Part shown: positions 18,199 through 27,457 of the stretch, one piece after another
Layout: the number at the start of each line of letters is the position of its first letter
How positions within the stretch are numbered: position 1 is the stretch's first letter
The notes under the pieces: generated by a model
Told to the model about the DNA's origin: nothing
The model's database searches: none
The model's input: the letters and a program-made list of their open reading frames with translations, nothing else
Source: Fuerstiella sp.
GTDB lineage: Bacteria > Planctomycetota > Planctomycetia > Planctomycetales > Planctomycetaceae
Assembly: GCA_022447185.1 (NCBI GenBank)
Contig: JAKVAY010000049.1
Coordinates: forward strand, 14,700 to 78,699
Length of the DNA: 64,000 bases
Reading direction: 5' to 3'
Position numbers and translations under genes: made by a program

Positions 18199-19398
18199 GT
18201 GAGAATCCGTTCTTTGACAGCTTTTCAGGTACCGATAGCGCTGCGCAGTCCTGTGCGTCATGCGTCTCACGTCCGACATCATAACGAGACATTAGTCGTT
18301 CGCTGTGAACTCTCAAACGGATATGTGGGCTGGGGCGAAGGCCTGCCGCGTACTTACGTCACGGGAGAATCTATCGGATCTGTCTGGCAGCACCTGCAAG
18401 AGAGTTCATTCAAACCTCTGCAGGAAAAATTTCAGGATGTCCATGAAGCCTCGGACATGTTCGATCAATTCCTGCTGGCGACTGTCCCGGCGCCCTCCGG
18501 TGTTACTCCCCGTGAATGCTTCGGAAATTCTGTCCGATGTGCACTGGAAATAGCCCTGCTGGACGCTGCCTGCAGGAGTGACGGGCAGAGTCTGGGAGAT
18601 TTTATTTCCTCGTTACCGGAAGCTGTCGAGATAATCGAGCAGCAAAATGAAGTCTTTTACAGTGGTGCCATCACTTCCATGACGGCTCGCAGGCAGTGGC
18701 TTTCGGCATGGAAGATGAAACTGTTCGGATTCAACAGTGTGAAGGTTAAAGTGGGAGCAGACGCGATTGCGGATCGAGACTGCCTCCGCCGGATCCGGGG
18801 TATTCTTGGTCCGGGGGTTGACATTCGTATCGACGCAAACGAGGCCTGGAGAATCGAGGAAATTGTTTCCCGGATGGACCGGCTCCAGCCATTTCGTCCG
18901 ACAAGTCTGGAACAGCCGGTTCCTCACGCTCAGGTTGCAGATCTTGCGCAGGTTCGTTCCCGGATCTCTGTGCCTGTCATGCTTGATGAGTCGTTGTGTT
19001 GTGAGGAAGACGGGCGGCGTGCGATTGATCAGCAAAGCTGCGATTTATTCAACATTCGACTTTCCAAGTGCGGTGGAATTCGCAGCTCGATTCGTCTGGT
19101 TGCTATGGCGGTTTCCAACGGTCTGGGATACCAGCTGGGTTGCCAGGTCGGTGAAACCGGAATTCTGTCGGCAGCCGGTCGACACTTCGCGTGCAATGTG
19201 AGCGGGATTCGATATCTGGAAGGCAGCTACGACAGGTTCCTGGTTCGAGAGACTCTGACTCGCGAGAATCTGACATTTTCCCGGAGAGGTCGTGCCCCTC
19301 GGCTTCTTGGCTCCGGATTGGGAATCAATGTTAACGAAGAACGGATCCGATTGATTGCAGAACGTAAGATGGAGTTGATTGGCAGTCATACGAATTGA
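18199..19398 (+). CDS. enolase-superfamily enzyme, muconate-lactonizing/mandelate-racemase type
   Basis: This is a metal-dependent enzyme that abstracts a proton next to a carboxylate. The capping domain is N-terminal; the barrel shows the KVKVG lysine motif, metal ligands in RIDANEAW, SLEQPV and MLDESLCC, and a second basic residue in RLSKCGGI. The C-terminal LGCQVGETGILSAAGRHFA is typical of the muconate-lactonizing subgroup. That subgroup covers cycloisomerases, o-succinylbenzoate synthases and dipeptide epimerases, and sequence alone does not choose among them. The start is GTG at 18199, with AGGA five to six bases upstream; the protein has 399 residues. The next gene encodes a hydroxyacid oxidase, which may hint at catabolism of an organic acid. 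Confidence 0.85.
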   Translation: MRIRSLTAFQVPIALRSPVRHASHVRHHNETLVVRCELSNGYVGWGEGLPRTYVTGESIGSVWQHLQESSFKPLQEKFQDVHEASDMFDQFLLATVPAPSGVTPRECFGNSVRCALEIALLDAACRSDGQSLGDFISSLPEAVEIIEQQNEVFYSGAITSMTARRQWLSAWKMKLFGFNSVKVKVGADAIADRDCLRRIRGILGPGVDIRIDANEAWRIEEIVSRMDRLQPFRPTSLEQPVPHAQVADLAQVRSRISVPVMLDESLCCEEDGRRAIDQQSCDLFNIRLSKCGGIRSSIRLVAMAVSNGLGYQLGCQVGETGILSAAGRHFACNVSGIRYLEGSYDRFLVRETLTRENLTFSRRGRAPRLLGSGLGINVNEERIRLIAERKMELIGSHTN

Positions 19399-19488
19399 CG
19401 TCAAGCTTCATAACACTCAAGTATGTTTATGAAACACTAAATATCAGCATCGCATGAAAATCTTCTCTCCTTGGGATCCAACTCCGTG

Positions 19489-19502
19489 GGAGGATAACCT
19501 CC
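19489..19502 (+). repeat. short hairpin in the leader of the hydroxyacid oxidase gene
   Basis: GGAGG and CCTCC form a five-base-pair stem around an ATAA loop, 42 bases before the start codon. The left arm resembles a Shine-Dalgarno sequence but is too far from the ATG to serve it. It may be a leader structure or chance. Confidence 0.3.
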
Positions 19503-19544
19503 TTCGATTCCAGATTCTTCTTTAAATGCTCAAAGCTGCGTCCT

Positions 19545-20684
19545 ATGCCCATTAACTCAAGACTCCCCTCCATCGAACATCTTCGGGACAAGGCCCGGCG
19601 CCGTATGCCGGGCTTCGCCTTCGACTATCTTGAGGGTGGCTGTAATTCCAATATCAACCTCAAACGCAACACGGATGAGATCCGCGATATTCGTCTGCAG
19701 CCATACTATATCCGGGATTATGCAGGGTCTGATCTTCGTACTGAGCTCTTTGGTCAGACTTACGATGCACCTTTCGGAATTGCTCCTATCGGTCTTCAGG
19801 GCCTGATGTGGCCTCACTCCACCGAAATCCTGGCCAAGGCCGCAACGGAACATAACATTCCATTTATCCTGAGTACCGTTGGAACTGCCAGTATCGAGGA
19901 AGTCTCTGAAATCACCGGGGGTAAAGCGTGGTTTCAGCTCTATCACCCGGCCGAAGACGACCTGAGGGATAAAATCCTTGCCAGGGCCAGTGCCGCGGCC
20001 TGTCCCGTTCTGGTTATTCTCGCTGACACTCCGACCTTCGGTTACCGGCCCAAAGAAATCCGCAACGGGCTTTCTATTCCTCCTCGGATGACTCCCCGGA
20101 ATATCATCCAGATGATTATGCACCCCACCTGGTCTTTCTCACAGCTTGCAGCGGGAGTGCCTCAGTTCAAAACAATGACCCCCTACATTCCAAAGGGCCT
20201 CAGCATGAAGCATCTTGGCCTCTTTATGAACAAGACCTTCTCGGGAAGATTGAACGAGGACCGTATCAAGGCCATCCGGGATCTCTGGAAGGGAAAACTC
20301 GTCGTTAAGGGAATCGTGAACGAAGAGGACTGTGAAAAAGTCCTCCGTCTCGGGGTAGACGGAATCATCGCCTCGAATCACGGCGGACGACAACTCGACG
20401 CAGGACAATCGACGATCAGACCAATCCCTTCACTGGCCGAATCCTACGGAGATAAACTCACTGTCATGATCGACAGCGGGTTGCGAGGAGGCCCGGACAT
20501 CGCATGCGCGCTGGCCAGCGGAGCCCGCTTTACCTTTCTTGGACGCTCCTTCATGTATGGTGTTGGGGCTCTTGGTCGGGAAGGTGGTGATCACACTATC
20601 TCCATGCTCAAGCGTCAGCTGCAGCAGGTCATGGAGCAACTGGCATGCGAGCGCGTCACCGATTTCCCCAATCATCTAGTCTGA
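19545..20684 (+). CDS. FMN-dependent alpha-hydroxyacid oxidase/dehydrogenase (lactate oxidase family)
   Basis: This is an FMN flavoprotein that oxidises L-2-hydroxy acids such as lactate or glycolate. Visible landmarks are the family's N-terminal FDYLEGG (about 26-32), PIGLQGL near FMN, Lys255 in LVVKGI, and the signature SNHGGRQLD with catalytic His279 and Arg282, followed by the phosphate-binding DSGLRGG and FLGRSFMYG. Its 379 residues are normal. No ribosome binding site precedes the ATG, and an out-of-frame ATG lies 19 bases upstream. By eye it uses CTC, TCC and AAG codons more than its neighbours, which may indicate transfer. The exact substrate is not determined. Confidence 0.9.
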   Translation: MPINSRLPSIEHLRDKARRRMPGFAFDYLEGGCNSNINLKRNTDEIRDIRLQPYYIRDYAGSDLRTELFGQTYDAPFGIAPIGLQGLMWPHSTEILAKAATEHNIPFILSTVGTASIEEVSEITGGKAWFQLYHPAEDDLRDKILARASAAACPVLVILADTPTFGYRPKEIRNGLSIPPRMTPRNIIQMIMHPTWSFSQLAAGVPQFKTMTPYIPKGLSMKHLGLFMNKTFSGRLNEDRIKAIRDLWKGKLVVKGIVNEEDCEKVLRLGVDGIIASNHGGRQLDAGQSTIRPIPSLAESYGDKLTVMIDSGLRGGPDIACALASGARFTFLGRSFMYGVGALGREGGDHTISMLKRQLQQVMEQLACERVTDFPNHLV

Positions 20685-21383
20685 GAGGACACGTCGGCCG
20701 CCCATTCTGTCATCACAAAATAGTGAAGAGCTCTAAAATCTCTCTTTGAGATGCCCGGCCAGGGACGTCCGGTTGCCAAAGTCGGTTTCGAGAGTCAGCA
20801 GCACATTATCGGAAAACCTGTATGGAAAACTGACCTGGATGATCGAGTCCCTTCGTTCAGTTCTGTGGTTTGTTGAGTACAGTCGGCGGACAATGTGTGC
20901 GTGTTCGAACGGTAGCGTATGTTCAAGCATAACTGCAGGATGTGACCGAATACACAGCTGCGACTGTTCGCTGGTGCCCGGTGCTGCCGATTCCACAGTT
21001 GACCCTGCCTTGATCGATGATCTTCACATGCCGGAGAATGGCGACCACACTGTAATATACAGGGGTGTTTGGAGTCGCTGAGAACGCAGCGATCCGGGTG
21101 ACCGACGTTGACATCGTTCATCGCGTCCTGTGTTTTCTGCCTCAACATCTGTCGATTGTTATACCGTCGTCGCAAACTGTCCATAATATGCACGAAGCAT
21201 ATGCTCGGAGAGAACCTCAGAAACATGCGTTTGCCGGATTTACTTCGGGTCCGTCAAAGACCGCCGATATTGAGCAGTCCCTGGTAATTGGAGTTCACGG
21301 AGCCCGATCGCCGACTGTGTTCGCCGTCCATGGACTGGCGTAGGAACCCGGGCCGGTATTTACGGAATTGGGATTGTGATGCT
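20685..21383. other. intergenic region, possible decayed sequence
   Basis: There are about 700 bases between the oxidase and the HNH endonuclease gene. A minus-strand frame at 20733-20996 (87 residues) has a fairly protein-like C-terminal half but no ribosome binding site and no recognised family. I found no complete gene, RNA gene or terminator. Confidence 0.4.
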
Positions 21384-21980
21384 TCAGTCTTCCAGTTCCA
21401 GATTCCAGTATGCGTCGTTGATGAATTTTGACCAGCTTTCGAGTCGAATCGTGTGACGAGCATAAGCCGGACTCCAGATCGGTCGGCGCGGTTGGCGCTG
21501 CAGAGGCATCGAGGCCTTTTCCGGAGTTCGGTTTCCTTTGCGATGATTGCAGTCCACACATGCCAGAACGCAGTTGGACCAGGAAGACGTTCCACCCTGG
21601 GCACGAGGCAGGACGTGGTCAATCGTCAGTTCCTCACTGCCTGGACGGCAGCCACAATACTGGCACATGAACGCATCACGCTTGAAGACATTGCGACGAC
21701 TGAACGCGACAACATTATGCGGTGTTTTGTTGTAGCGGGTTAACGTAACCACTTCCGGTACTTTCAGTCGCAGCCACTGAGTCTGGATGACGCGTTCGTC
21801 GTCCTGCGGCTGTAGCCGGGCCCATTCGTCCCAGCTGTGCTGCATGAAACTGTCTGGATCAACGATGCGCGCTGATTCGTTCCACACCTTGACCAGACTT
21901 CGTGCGACCGTGGAAACTCCTACCGGTTGCCAGCTTCGATTAAGAACGAGAGTAGGGCGATTGAGTGACGAAGTGAACAC
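21384..21980 (-). CDS. HNH endonuclease family protein
   Basis: This is a stand-alone HNH nuclease fold of the kind common in planctomycetes and cyanobacteria. The core has CQYCG, then LTIDHVLPRAQGG with the His of the HNH site, W-N-V with the Asn, and the second cysteine pair in ACVDCNHRKG; the two CxxC pairs should bind a structural zinc. The N-terminal segment VLNRSWQPV is typical of this subgroup. I choose a GTG at 21980 because AGGAAGGA sits five bases upstream; the longer frame begins with a TTG that has no such site. The biological role of this group is not established, and nothing nearby marks it as part of a restriction system or mobile element. Confidence 0.85.
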   Translation of the reverse strand: MFTSSLNRPTLVLNRSWQPVGVSTVARSLVKVWNESARIVDPDSFMQHSWDEWARLQPQDDERVIQTQWLRLKVPEVVTLTRYNKTPHNVVAFSRRNVFKRDAFMCQYCGCRPGSEELTIDHVLPRAQGGTSSWSNCVLACVDCNHRKGNRTPEKASMPLQRQPRRPIWSPAYARHTIRLESWSKFINDAYWNLELED

Positions 21981-22162
21981 GTACGTCCTTCCTGTTCTCG
22001 TGATCGGCAATCCCAACAGTCGGTATGAGATGCTGCCACGTGTCGATTCAGACTGACCGCACGCGAGAACCTGCAGTCAAATGGACTGGCTCAGTACCAG
22101 GTGAACCCGAAAGTACAACTGAAGCGACAATACCGTATCGGTTGCCGCTACGAGTTACGAGC

Positions 22163-22516
22163 TTAAATCAAAATCAATCTGACAGCGGTTGTAAGGAAAA
22201 TAACTGACGGAATGGATACTGCACATCCGACAGTCATGTTTGCGGAAGTCATCGGGCAGTTTCGATTGACTGTGATCGTACGCAAAACAAAATTGGCAGT
22301 GCGACTTCTCATTCGGTTCGATTCCATCTGCAGACACAATGGATTTGGTTCATCCGACAGGACGGTGTGCTGGGTCGGAATTGTGCTTGTCAGTGCAGGT
22401 GATCTGAGCATGTCGAACCACATCTGTGACTGCTGTGAACCCCCATGCCGGAAATTTATTCGTAGGTTCAATACAGCGACACCGACTGCAATTGAGACCG
22501 TACGCACCTGTCGCAT
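22163..22516 (-). CDS. possible small protein overlapping the end of ddl
   Basis: This is an open frame of 117 residues that starts 49 bases inside the 3' end of ddl, much as murB starts 44 bases inside murC. Codon use looks similar to the neighbours, and the C terminus is hydrophobic (VIFLTTAVRLILI). There is no strong ribosome binding site and I recognise no family; it is too short to be FtsQ, which often follows ddl elsewhere. It could be a real gene coupled to ddl or a chance frame. Confidence 0.3.
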   Translation of the reverse strand: MRQVRTVSIAVGVAVLNLRINFRHGGSQQSQMWFDMLRSPALTSTIPTQHTVLSDEPNPLCLQMESNRMRSRTANFVLRTITVNRNCPMTSANMTVGCAVSIPSVIFLTTAVRLILI

Positions 22517-23388
22517 AACTCTGCCAACGATAAGCCCGTCGCTGCCGCAGACAAGGGAACGAGACTATGAGATGTCATGCCTGGAATTGTATTGATTTCA
22601 AGAACGTACGGACGGTTACAGTGATCAATCCGGAAATCGACGCGGAGAATCCCTTTGACGTCGCATACTTCACAGGCCTTGACGGCGACTGACGCTAAAG
22701 TTTCGGGCAGATCTGTCGGACCCACTCGAAAGTGTGTTGTGCTGCTTTCATATTTGTTGTGGTAATCGTACCAGCCGTCCTGAACATAGATTTCCACCGC
22801 AGGGAATGCCCGGCCATCAATCACCGGAATACTGATTTCACGACCCGGTACGTATGACTCGACGACAACTTCGGAACAAAAGGAAAATGCTGAGCTGAGC
22901 GCACCGCTCCAGGCTTCGGGATGTTTCACGATGGAGATTCCAATACTGGAACCCTGCCGTGCAGGTTTGACAACCAGTGGAAATTCAAGAGGTGGCATAC
23001 TATCTGGTGAGTTGATCGTCGTCCCTCGAGCCACCGGAATTCCGTGTTCTTCTAACCTTGTCCGCGTCAGCGATTTATCGAATGTCAGCGCACTGCCATC
23101 GATTGAACATCCAACCCAGGACAACCCAATCGTACGAAGTTGCTGATGTAAAACACCGTCTTCTCCGCCCGTGCCGTGCAGCATCGGGAAAGCAATTTCC
23201 CACTCGTCCGCTACAGGCTCCGTCTCTGGTCCCTGTGCAGGATCCCATTCTCCAACGGTGTGTCCGGATGTCCGCAGAGCGTCTGCGACTGCACGACCGC
23301 TCTCCAGACTGACCTCTCGTTCAGTTGAAGTGCCACCAAATATGACCAATACACGGCATTTATCCTGACGCAGTGTCTTCGGAGTCAT
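22468..23388 (-). CDS. ddl: D-alanine--D-alanine ligase
   Basis: This ATP-grasp enzyme joins two D-alanines for the peptidoglycan stem peptide. The N terminus has VIFGGTSTEREVSLESG, the central part HGTGGEDG, then VVKPARQGSSIGI (ATP binding) and the metal-binding end YVLEINTIPGMT. The protein has about 306 residues, normal for Ddl. The ATG at 23388 is preferred because AGGAGG lies 11 bases upstream; the frame opens 19 codons earlier. It begins 16 bases after the murB stop, in the order murC-murB-ddl on the minus strand, so it is almost certainly in that operon. Confidence 0.95.
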   Translation of the reverse strand: MTPKTLRQDKCRVLVIFGGTSTEREVSLESGRAVADALRTSGHTVGEWDPAQGPETEPVADEWEIAFPMLHGTGGEDGVLHQQLRTIGLSWVGCSIDGSALTFDKSLTRTRLEEHGIPVARGTTINSPDSMPPLEFPLVVKPARQGSSIGISIVKHPEAWSGALSSAFSFCSEVVVESYVPGREISIPVIDGRAFPAVEIYVQDGWYDYHNKYESSTTHFRVGPTDLPETLASVAVKACEVCDVKGILRVDFRIDHCNRPYVLEINTIPGMTSHSLVPLSAAATGLSLAELCDRCVRSQLQSVSLY

Positions 23389-23404
23389 GTGTAGTGGCCC
23401 CTCC

Positions 23405-24289
23405 TTACGACCAGCGACAAATCTCCAGCTCCAGATCGACGCCAAATTTCTCCGAGACAGCGGACTGGATTCGTGAGATTAACTGATCGACATCATGACA
23501 GGTTGCCCCTTTTTCCGTCACAATGAAGTTGGCGTGACGTTCACTGATGCGAGCCTGGCCTGATGTCATCCCCTTCAGCCCGCATTGTTCAATCAATGCA
23601 CCCGCACTCAGGCCACGAGGATTACGAAAGATACATCCCGCCGACTGATCAGCCAGCGGTTGCGTAGCACGCTTCATGATCCAGTTTTTTCTCATCCGGC
23701 GTGTTAATTCACTCGACGGATCGGACTTCAGCTGTAGCGTTGCGGACAAAACCAGAACGTCGTCCAGGCTGCATTGCCGATAGGAAAACACCAGTTCATC
23801 TCCGGTTCGTTCAACAATTTTTCCCTGGCGGTTCAGCACCGACACCGATTTGATGAGTTCTCCAATATCGCCGTGCCGGCTTCCTGCGTTACCCAGTACT
23901 GCGCCTCCAATCGTGCCTGGTATTCCTACCAGGGACTCCAGTCCCGCCAACTGTGCACGAACTGCTTCCGAAACAGCGTAGGAAAGCAATGCTCCGCCAC
24001 CGGCTGTCAGGCTTTCGTCTGTGACCGTTACGTTGCTCAACAGCGGTTCTGCAATGCGAATCACAGCACCCCGCACTCCGTCATCCGACACCAGAACGTT
24101 GGAACCACCGCCAAGAATCCTGATGGGAATATCGTGCTCAAGGCAGCAGCGAACTACCTGCAGCAGCTGGTCTTCGGTTCCAGGTGTCAGGAGATACTCA
24201 GCCCGACCGCCCAGTTGTAACCAGGTGTAGGGCGCCAGCGATTCGTCACGCTGCAGAATCTCGCCGAAATCTTCGATGGACTTCGTCAT
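23405..24289 (-). CDS. murB: UDP-N-acetylenolpyruvoylglucosamine reductase
   Basis: This FAD enzyme reduces the enolpyruvyl group to give UDP-MurNAc. The FAD domain includes ILGGGSNVLVSD and GLESLVGIPGTIGGAVLGNAGS. SAGCIFRNP and the late GLKGMTSGQARISERHANF segment mark a type II MurB, with the catalytic serine replaced by the typical Cys in SAGCIF. Its 294 residues are usual. The start lies 44 bases inside the murC coding sequence, giving strong coupling. The identification is secure. Confidence 0.95.
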   Translation of the reverse strand: MTKSIEDFGEILQRDESLAPYTWLQLGGRAEYLLTPGTEDQLLQVVRCCLEHDIPIRILGGGSNVLVSDDGVRGAVIRIAEPLLSNVTVTDESLTAGGGALLSYAVSEAVRAQLAGLESLVGIPGTIGGAVLGNAGSRHGDIGELIKSVSVLNRQGKIVERTGDELVFSYRQCSLDDVLVLSATLQLKSDPSSELTRRMRKNWIMKRATQPLADQSAGCIFRNPRGLSAGALIEQCGLKGMTSGQARISERHANFIVTEKGATCHDVDQLISRIQSAVSEKFGVDLELEICRWS

Positions 24290-25703
24290 GAATCCGATGC
24301 ACTGTTCCGGCCCCCATAGTGAGGAAAACGTCCTCTGGCCGACCGGTATGTTCTATGATTGAAACGGCTGAATTCACTCCATCAGTGAACACGGCAGGAG
24401 TCCCTGCCTCACAAATTGTAGCAGCCAGGTCCCGGCTGGATCGATGGCAGTTGGCCAGTGAAACCGTTTCTCGTGCCGGAAACACGGGCAGCACCACCAC
24501 CTCATCTGCCAGTAACAATGCCTGTGTAAACTGATCCCGACAGCGCTGCAGACGAACCATCTGGTGAGGCTCAAAAATAACTCGAATTCGTTGGCCTGGA
24601 AACTGCTGCCGAACCGTATTGAGTGTGGTTTTAACAGCAGTGGGGTGATGTGCATAGTCGTCCAGCATGCTCATTCCCCGACAGGATTCACGGCGATCCA
24701 GACGCCGCTTCAATCCAGGAAACCCGTTCAACGCTTTCTGACACTGAGCGGCCGTCATACCCAGGTGAACGGCTGACACGACCGCTCCAAGCAGATTGCT
24801 GGCATTATGCCAGCCAGTCAGGGGAACATTCAGGCTGCCAAATACCCGTCGTCCCTGTTGAATTCTGACCGTCATGTGGCCTGGTCCTGTACCTGTGATA
24901 CGTCCGGACCAGTCACATGGAAGATCACCCACCGCCCAGCTGATCGTTGTAACACCAGCTGACGCTGACAACGACATGCTCCGAAGGCAGGCGGCATTCA
25001 CAAACGCGTATCCATCGTTTGGAACTCTTTGGAGGAATTCAAGATAAGCTGCATCTTCAGCATCGACAGAATCAAAATGGTCACCATCAATGCCATTGAG
25101 AATAATGTGAGTTGGCTGAAGCTGAAGAAATGAACAATCAAATTCACAGGCTTCAATTACAGCCATTCGACCGCTTCCGTAATGTCCACCCTGTCTTGCG
25201 AATCCATCCCGACGACAGTGTTTTAGTTGCGCGCCAACAAAAATACCGGGGTCTGCTCCATTGTAGTGAAGCATCCAGGCGAGCAGGCTGGACGTCGTAC
25301 TCTTACCATGCGTTCCGGCGACGCAGATCTGAGTCCGTCCGGTGAATGCCGTATTGACTGCCTCAAGGAGTGACATTTCCGGGATCGATCGTTGCCGAGT
25401 CCACGTTCGCAGGGCAGTTGATTCAGGAATAGCCGGTGAGCAGACAGAGGAATCGATTGTTACCGCCGGACTCGGGTCTTCCCACGCAAGGAGGTGAACG
25501 TTCTCAACCAACGGCACCGTTCCCATCCCGTTGGTAGCGATGGCCCCAGAACCAACTTCATACGTAATATCTGTCCCGAAAACGGTATGGCCGGCCTGAT
25601 GCAGGATTTCGGCAAGGGCTTGCATTCCGGAGCCGGCGACCCCCAGCAAAAGACAACGCTGTGGAATCGACCAGTCGATTTGTCGATTTTTCAGCGCTGA
25701 CAT
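24246..25703 (-). CDS. murC: UDP-N-acetylmuramate--L-alanine ligase
   Basis: This enzyme adds the first stem-peptide amino acid to UDP-MurNAc with ATP. The nucleotide-sugar domain opens with LLGVAGSGMQALAEIL, the ATP loop is AGTHGKSTTSSLLAWML, and later conserved elements are IEACEFD, ILNGIDGDH and DDYAHHPTAVKTTL, typical of MurC. The C-terminal domain ends near FLTMGAGTV. The listed start is an ATG at 25703; the frame extends 20 codons upstream to a TTG without a ribosome binding site. The length of about 485 residues is normal. It is the first gene of the cluster, so its promoter should lie between 25704 and about 26000. Confidence 0.95.
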   Translation of the reverse strand: MSALKNRQIDWSIPQRCLLLGVAGSGMQALAEILHQAGHTVFGTDITYEVGSGAIATNGMGTVPLVENVHLLAWEDPSPAVTIDSSVCSPAIPESTALRTWTRQRSIPEMSLLEAVNTAFTGRTQICVAGTHGKSTTSSLLAWMLHYNGADPGIFVGAQLKHCRRDGFARQGGHYGSGRMAVIEACEFDCSFLQLQPTHIILNGIDGDHFDSVDAEDAAYLEFLQRVPNDGYAFVNAACLRSMSLSASAGVTTISWAVGDLPCDWSGRITGTGPGHMTVRIQQGRRVFGSLNVPLTGWHNASNLLGAVVSAVHLGMTAAQCQKALNGFPGLKRRLDRRESCRGMSMLDDYAHHPTAVKTTLNTVRQQFPGQRIRVIFEPHQMVRLQRCRDQFTQALLLADEVVVLPVFPARETVSLANCHRSSRDLAATICEAGTPAVFTDGVNSAVSIIEHTGRPEDVFLTMGAGTVHRIHDEVHRRFRRDSAA

Positions 25704-26040
25704 ACCCGCGTCCGTTTCGGTGATCAGGGCAGGAACAACAACAGATCCGACCTTGAAACTCAACAGGAAGGTTAAATCAGCTTCCGGTATCTGACAAGGA
25801 CGGTCTTGCTCTGAGCATACGGCAGCTGAGAATTTACCTTGTGAACGGGAACGTAAGCTTTCTGTCCTGTGTTAACTGTCAATTCGGGAGTTCACACATC
25901 CGGTTCCCTCTTCCCTGTTCGTTGATTTCTGTTGACGGACTCACCAGACAGCAGACCAGGATCGTCGATTTGAGTATAAAGGAGAAGACGGGCTCGGCTT
26001 CTGCTGTACGCATCGCCATGCCGGGACTGACCAGATTTAT

Positions 26041-26868
26041 CTAGAATGGCCAGAGCTTGGTTCGTATATCGTCATCCAGCTGAGCAGCGTATTCGCTGAC
26101 TTCAAAGGCTTCGCAACAGGTGATGGCTCTGCCTTTTTCTTCGCCGTAGGTCGCTATCAGGGCTTCCCGAAAGCGGTTGGCTCGCTCGGCGATTTCATTC
26201 TGAAACCATGTCCGAAGCCAGGCCAGTCTTTGTTCCGGCTTCTGGGGCACCTGGTCGAGGATGCCTTGTTCATAGGCCAGCCACTCGAAGACCTGCGTAC
26301 GATGACAAGCCAGCATATCTATGACAGAGTCGAGCTGAGGTTCGACGTCCAGGACTAAATCCGGACGCAGGGGAGCCGGGCGAGTGAAAAGATCTGTCAT
26401 GTAGAGGATGACGGGATTCTTGAAAAGCGGAGGCACGTCTGGCACCACCTTGGGCACCGTGACCAGATAGGATGCGTCTTGGGTGAGTTGACCGACGGCC
26501 CGGTGATCCGGGTGGTAGTCACAGGTTCTGTGGGTCAGTACGACGTCGGGACGAAAGGATCGAATTTCCCTGATCACGCGGTCGCGGTTCTTGATAGTCG
26601 GTTCCAGATGAGCGTCGGGCAGGTCCCAGTTCAGATATTCGGCGCCAATCACCGCGCCTGCATCGGCTGATTCTTTTTGTCGCAATGCTTTTAATTCTTC
26701 CGACGATCGTTTGTGGTGTCCAGCTGCTCCATCGGTCAGAGAAATCAGTTTGACCGTAGCGTCGAGTTCCTTGCGGTAGCACGTGAGTAATCCGCCTGCA
26801 TGGTACTCTGCGTCATCGGGATGAGCTCCTAGGACAAGGATGCGTGGAGGTTCGGACATTTGGGACAT
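26041..26868 (-). CDS. PIG-L/LmbE-family deacetylase
   Basis: This is a zinc-dependent de-N-acetylase fold. The signature AHPDDAE at about residues 16-22 supplies the catalytic Asp and two zinc ligands, and HPDHRAVG at about 117-124 holds the third ligand. Related enzymes remove acetyl groups from N-acetylglucosaminyl conjugates (GPI precursor, mycothiol, bacillithiol). The 275 residues match the family. There are two possible Met starts three codons apart, neither with a ribosome binding site. It lies alone upstream of a decayed oxidoreductase on the opposite strand. The substrate is unknown. Confidence 0.88.
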   Translation of the reverse strand: MSQMSEPPRILVLGAHPDDAEYHAGGLLTCYRKELDATVKLISLTDGAAGHHKRSSEELKALRQKESADAGAVIGAEYLNWDLPDAHLEPTIKNRDRVIREIRSFRPDVVLTHRTCDYHPDHRAVGQLTQDASYLVTVPKVVPDVPPLFKNPVILYMTDLFTRPAPLRPDLVLDVEPQLDSVIDMLACHRTQVFEWLAYEQGILDQVPQKPEQRLAWLRTWFQNEIAERANRFREALIATYGEEKGRAITCCEAFEVSEYAAQLDDDIRTKLWPF

Positions 26869-26987
26869 ATCGATTGAAACAGGTTTTGTTTTACGATTAT
26901 CGAACAGACGAAATGGCTCTTTTCTTCATGGTTGCACTTTCGGACTTATTTGCCACTCCCAAAACACGTCACCTAAGGAATTGATCT

Positions 26988-27367
26988 TAGCCGTATACCA
27001 TGTTGGAATCATCGGCATCGATGCCTGGTCCGATGCCGGGGTTGTTATATTTTACTTCTCTCGACCTCTGGACAAAGATGAACTGAAGCAACGCTGCGGG
27101 GCCGACATCACACTTTATCGAGACGTAAAGAAGCTCATTGCGGACGACAACGTCAATGTGGTCGATATTTGCTGCTACCACCGCCAGCATGTCAGGCAAG
27201 TGATTGTGGCGATGTAAGCGGGCAAGCATCTTATCGTGGAGAACCCTTCGGCTCTTTCATTGAAGGATGTATGCCCCAGGCAAAAGGCGGCCAACAAAGC
27301 CGGTGTGGGAATGCGTCTCTTTCGAGGCATGTGTCTGGAACCGGTTTCAATCGACAGTAGTGGACGT
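26988..27367 (+). pseudogene. decayed Gfo/Idh/MocA-family oxidoreductase fragment
   Basis: One reading frame shows, in order, YHVGIIGI, CGADITLYRDVKKLIADD, VNVVDICCYHRQHVRQVI, an in-frame TAA at 27215-27217, then AGKHLIVENPSALSLKDV. These match successive parts of the Gfo/Idh/MocA N-terminal domain (Rossmann start, xxDVDAVDICTPxxxH, AGKHVxxEKPxALT). The glycine-rich motif is damaged (GIIGIDAW in place of GIIGxGGxG), the stop interrupts the conserved helix, and the C-terminal two thirds are absent. It cannot encode a working enzyme. The fragment ends just before the convergent cytochrome c'-like gene. Confidence 0.75.
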
Positions 27368-27457
27368 AAATCGCACCGTTGTCAGGCAGCCTGTCCGGGT
27401 CGTGTGTTCAACGCCATGATACTGCCGCTGTCGAGTACAAGACCTGATTCAGCCTCT

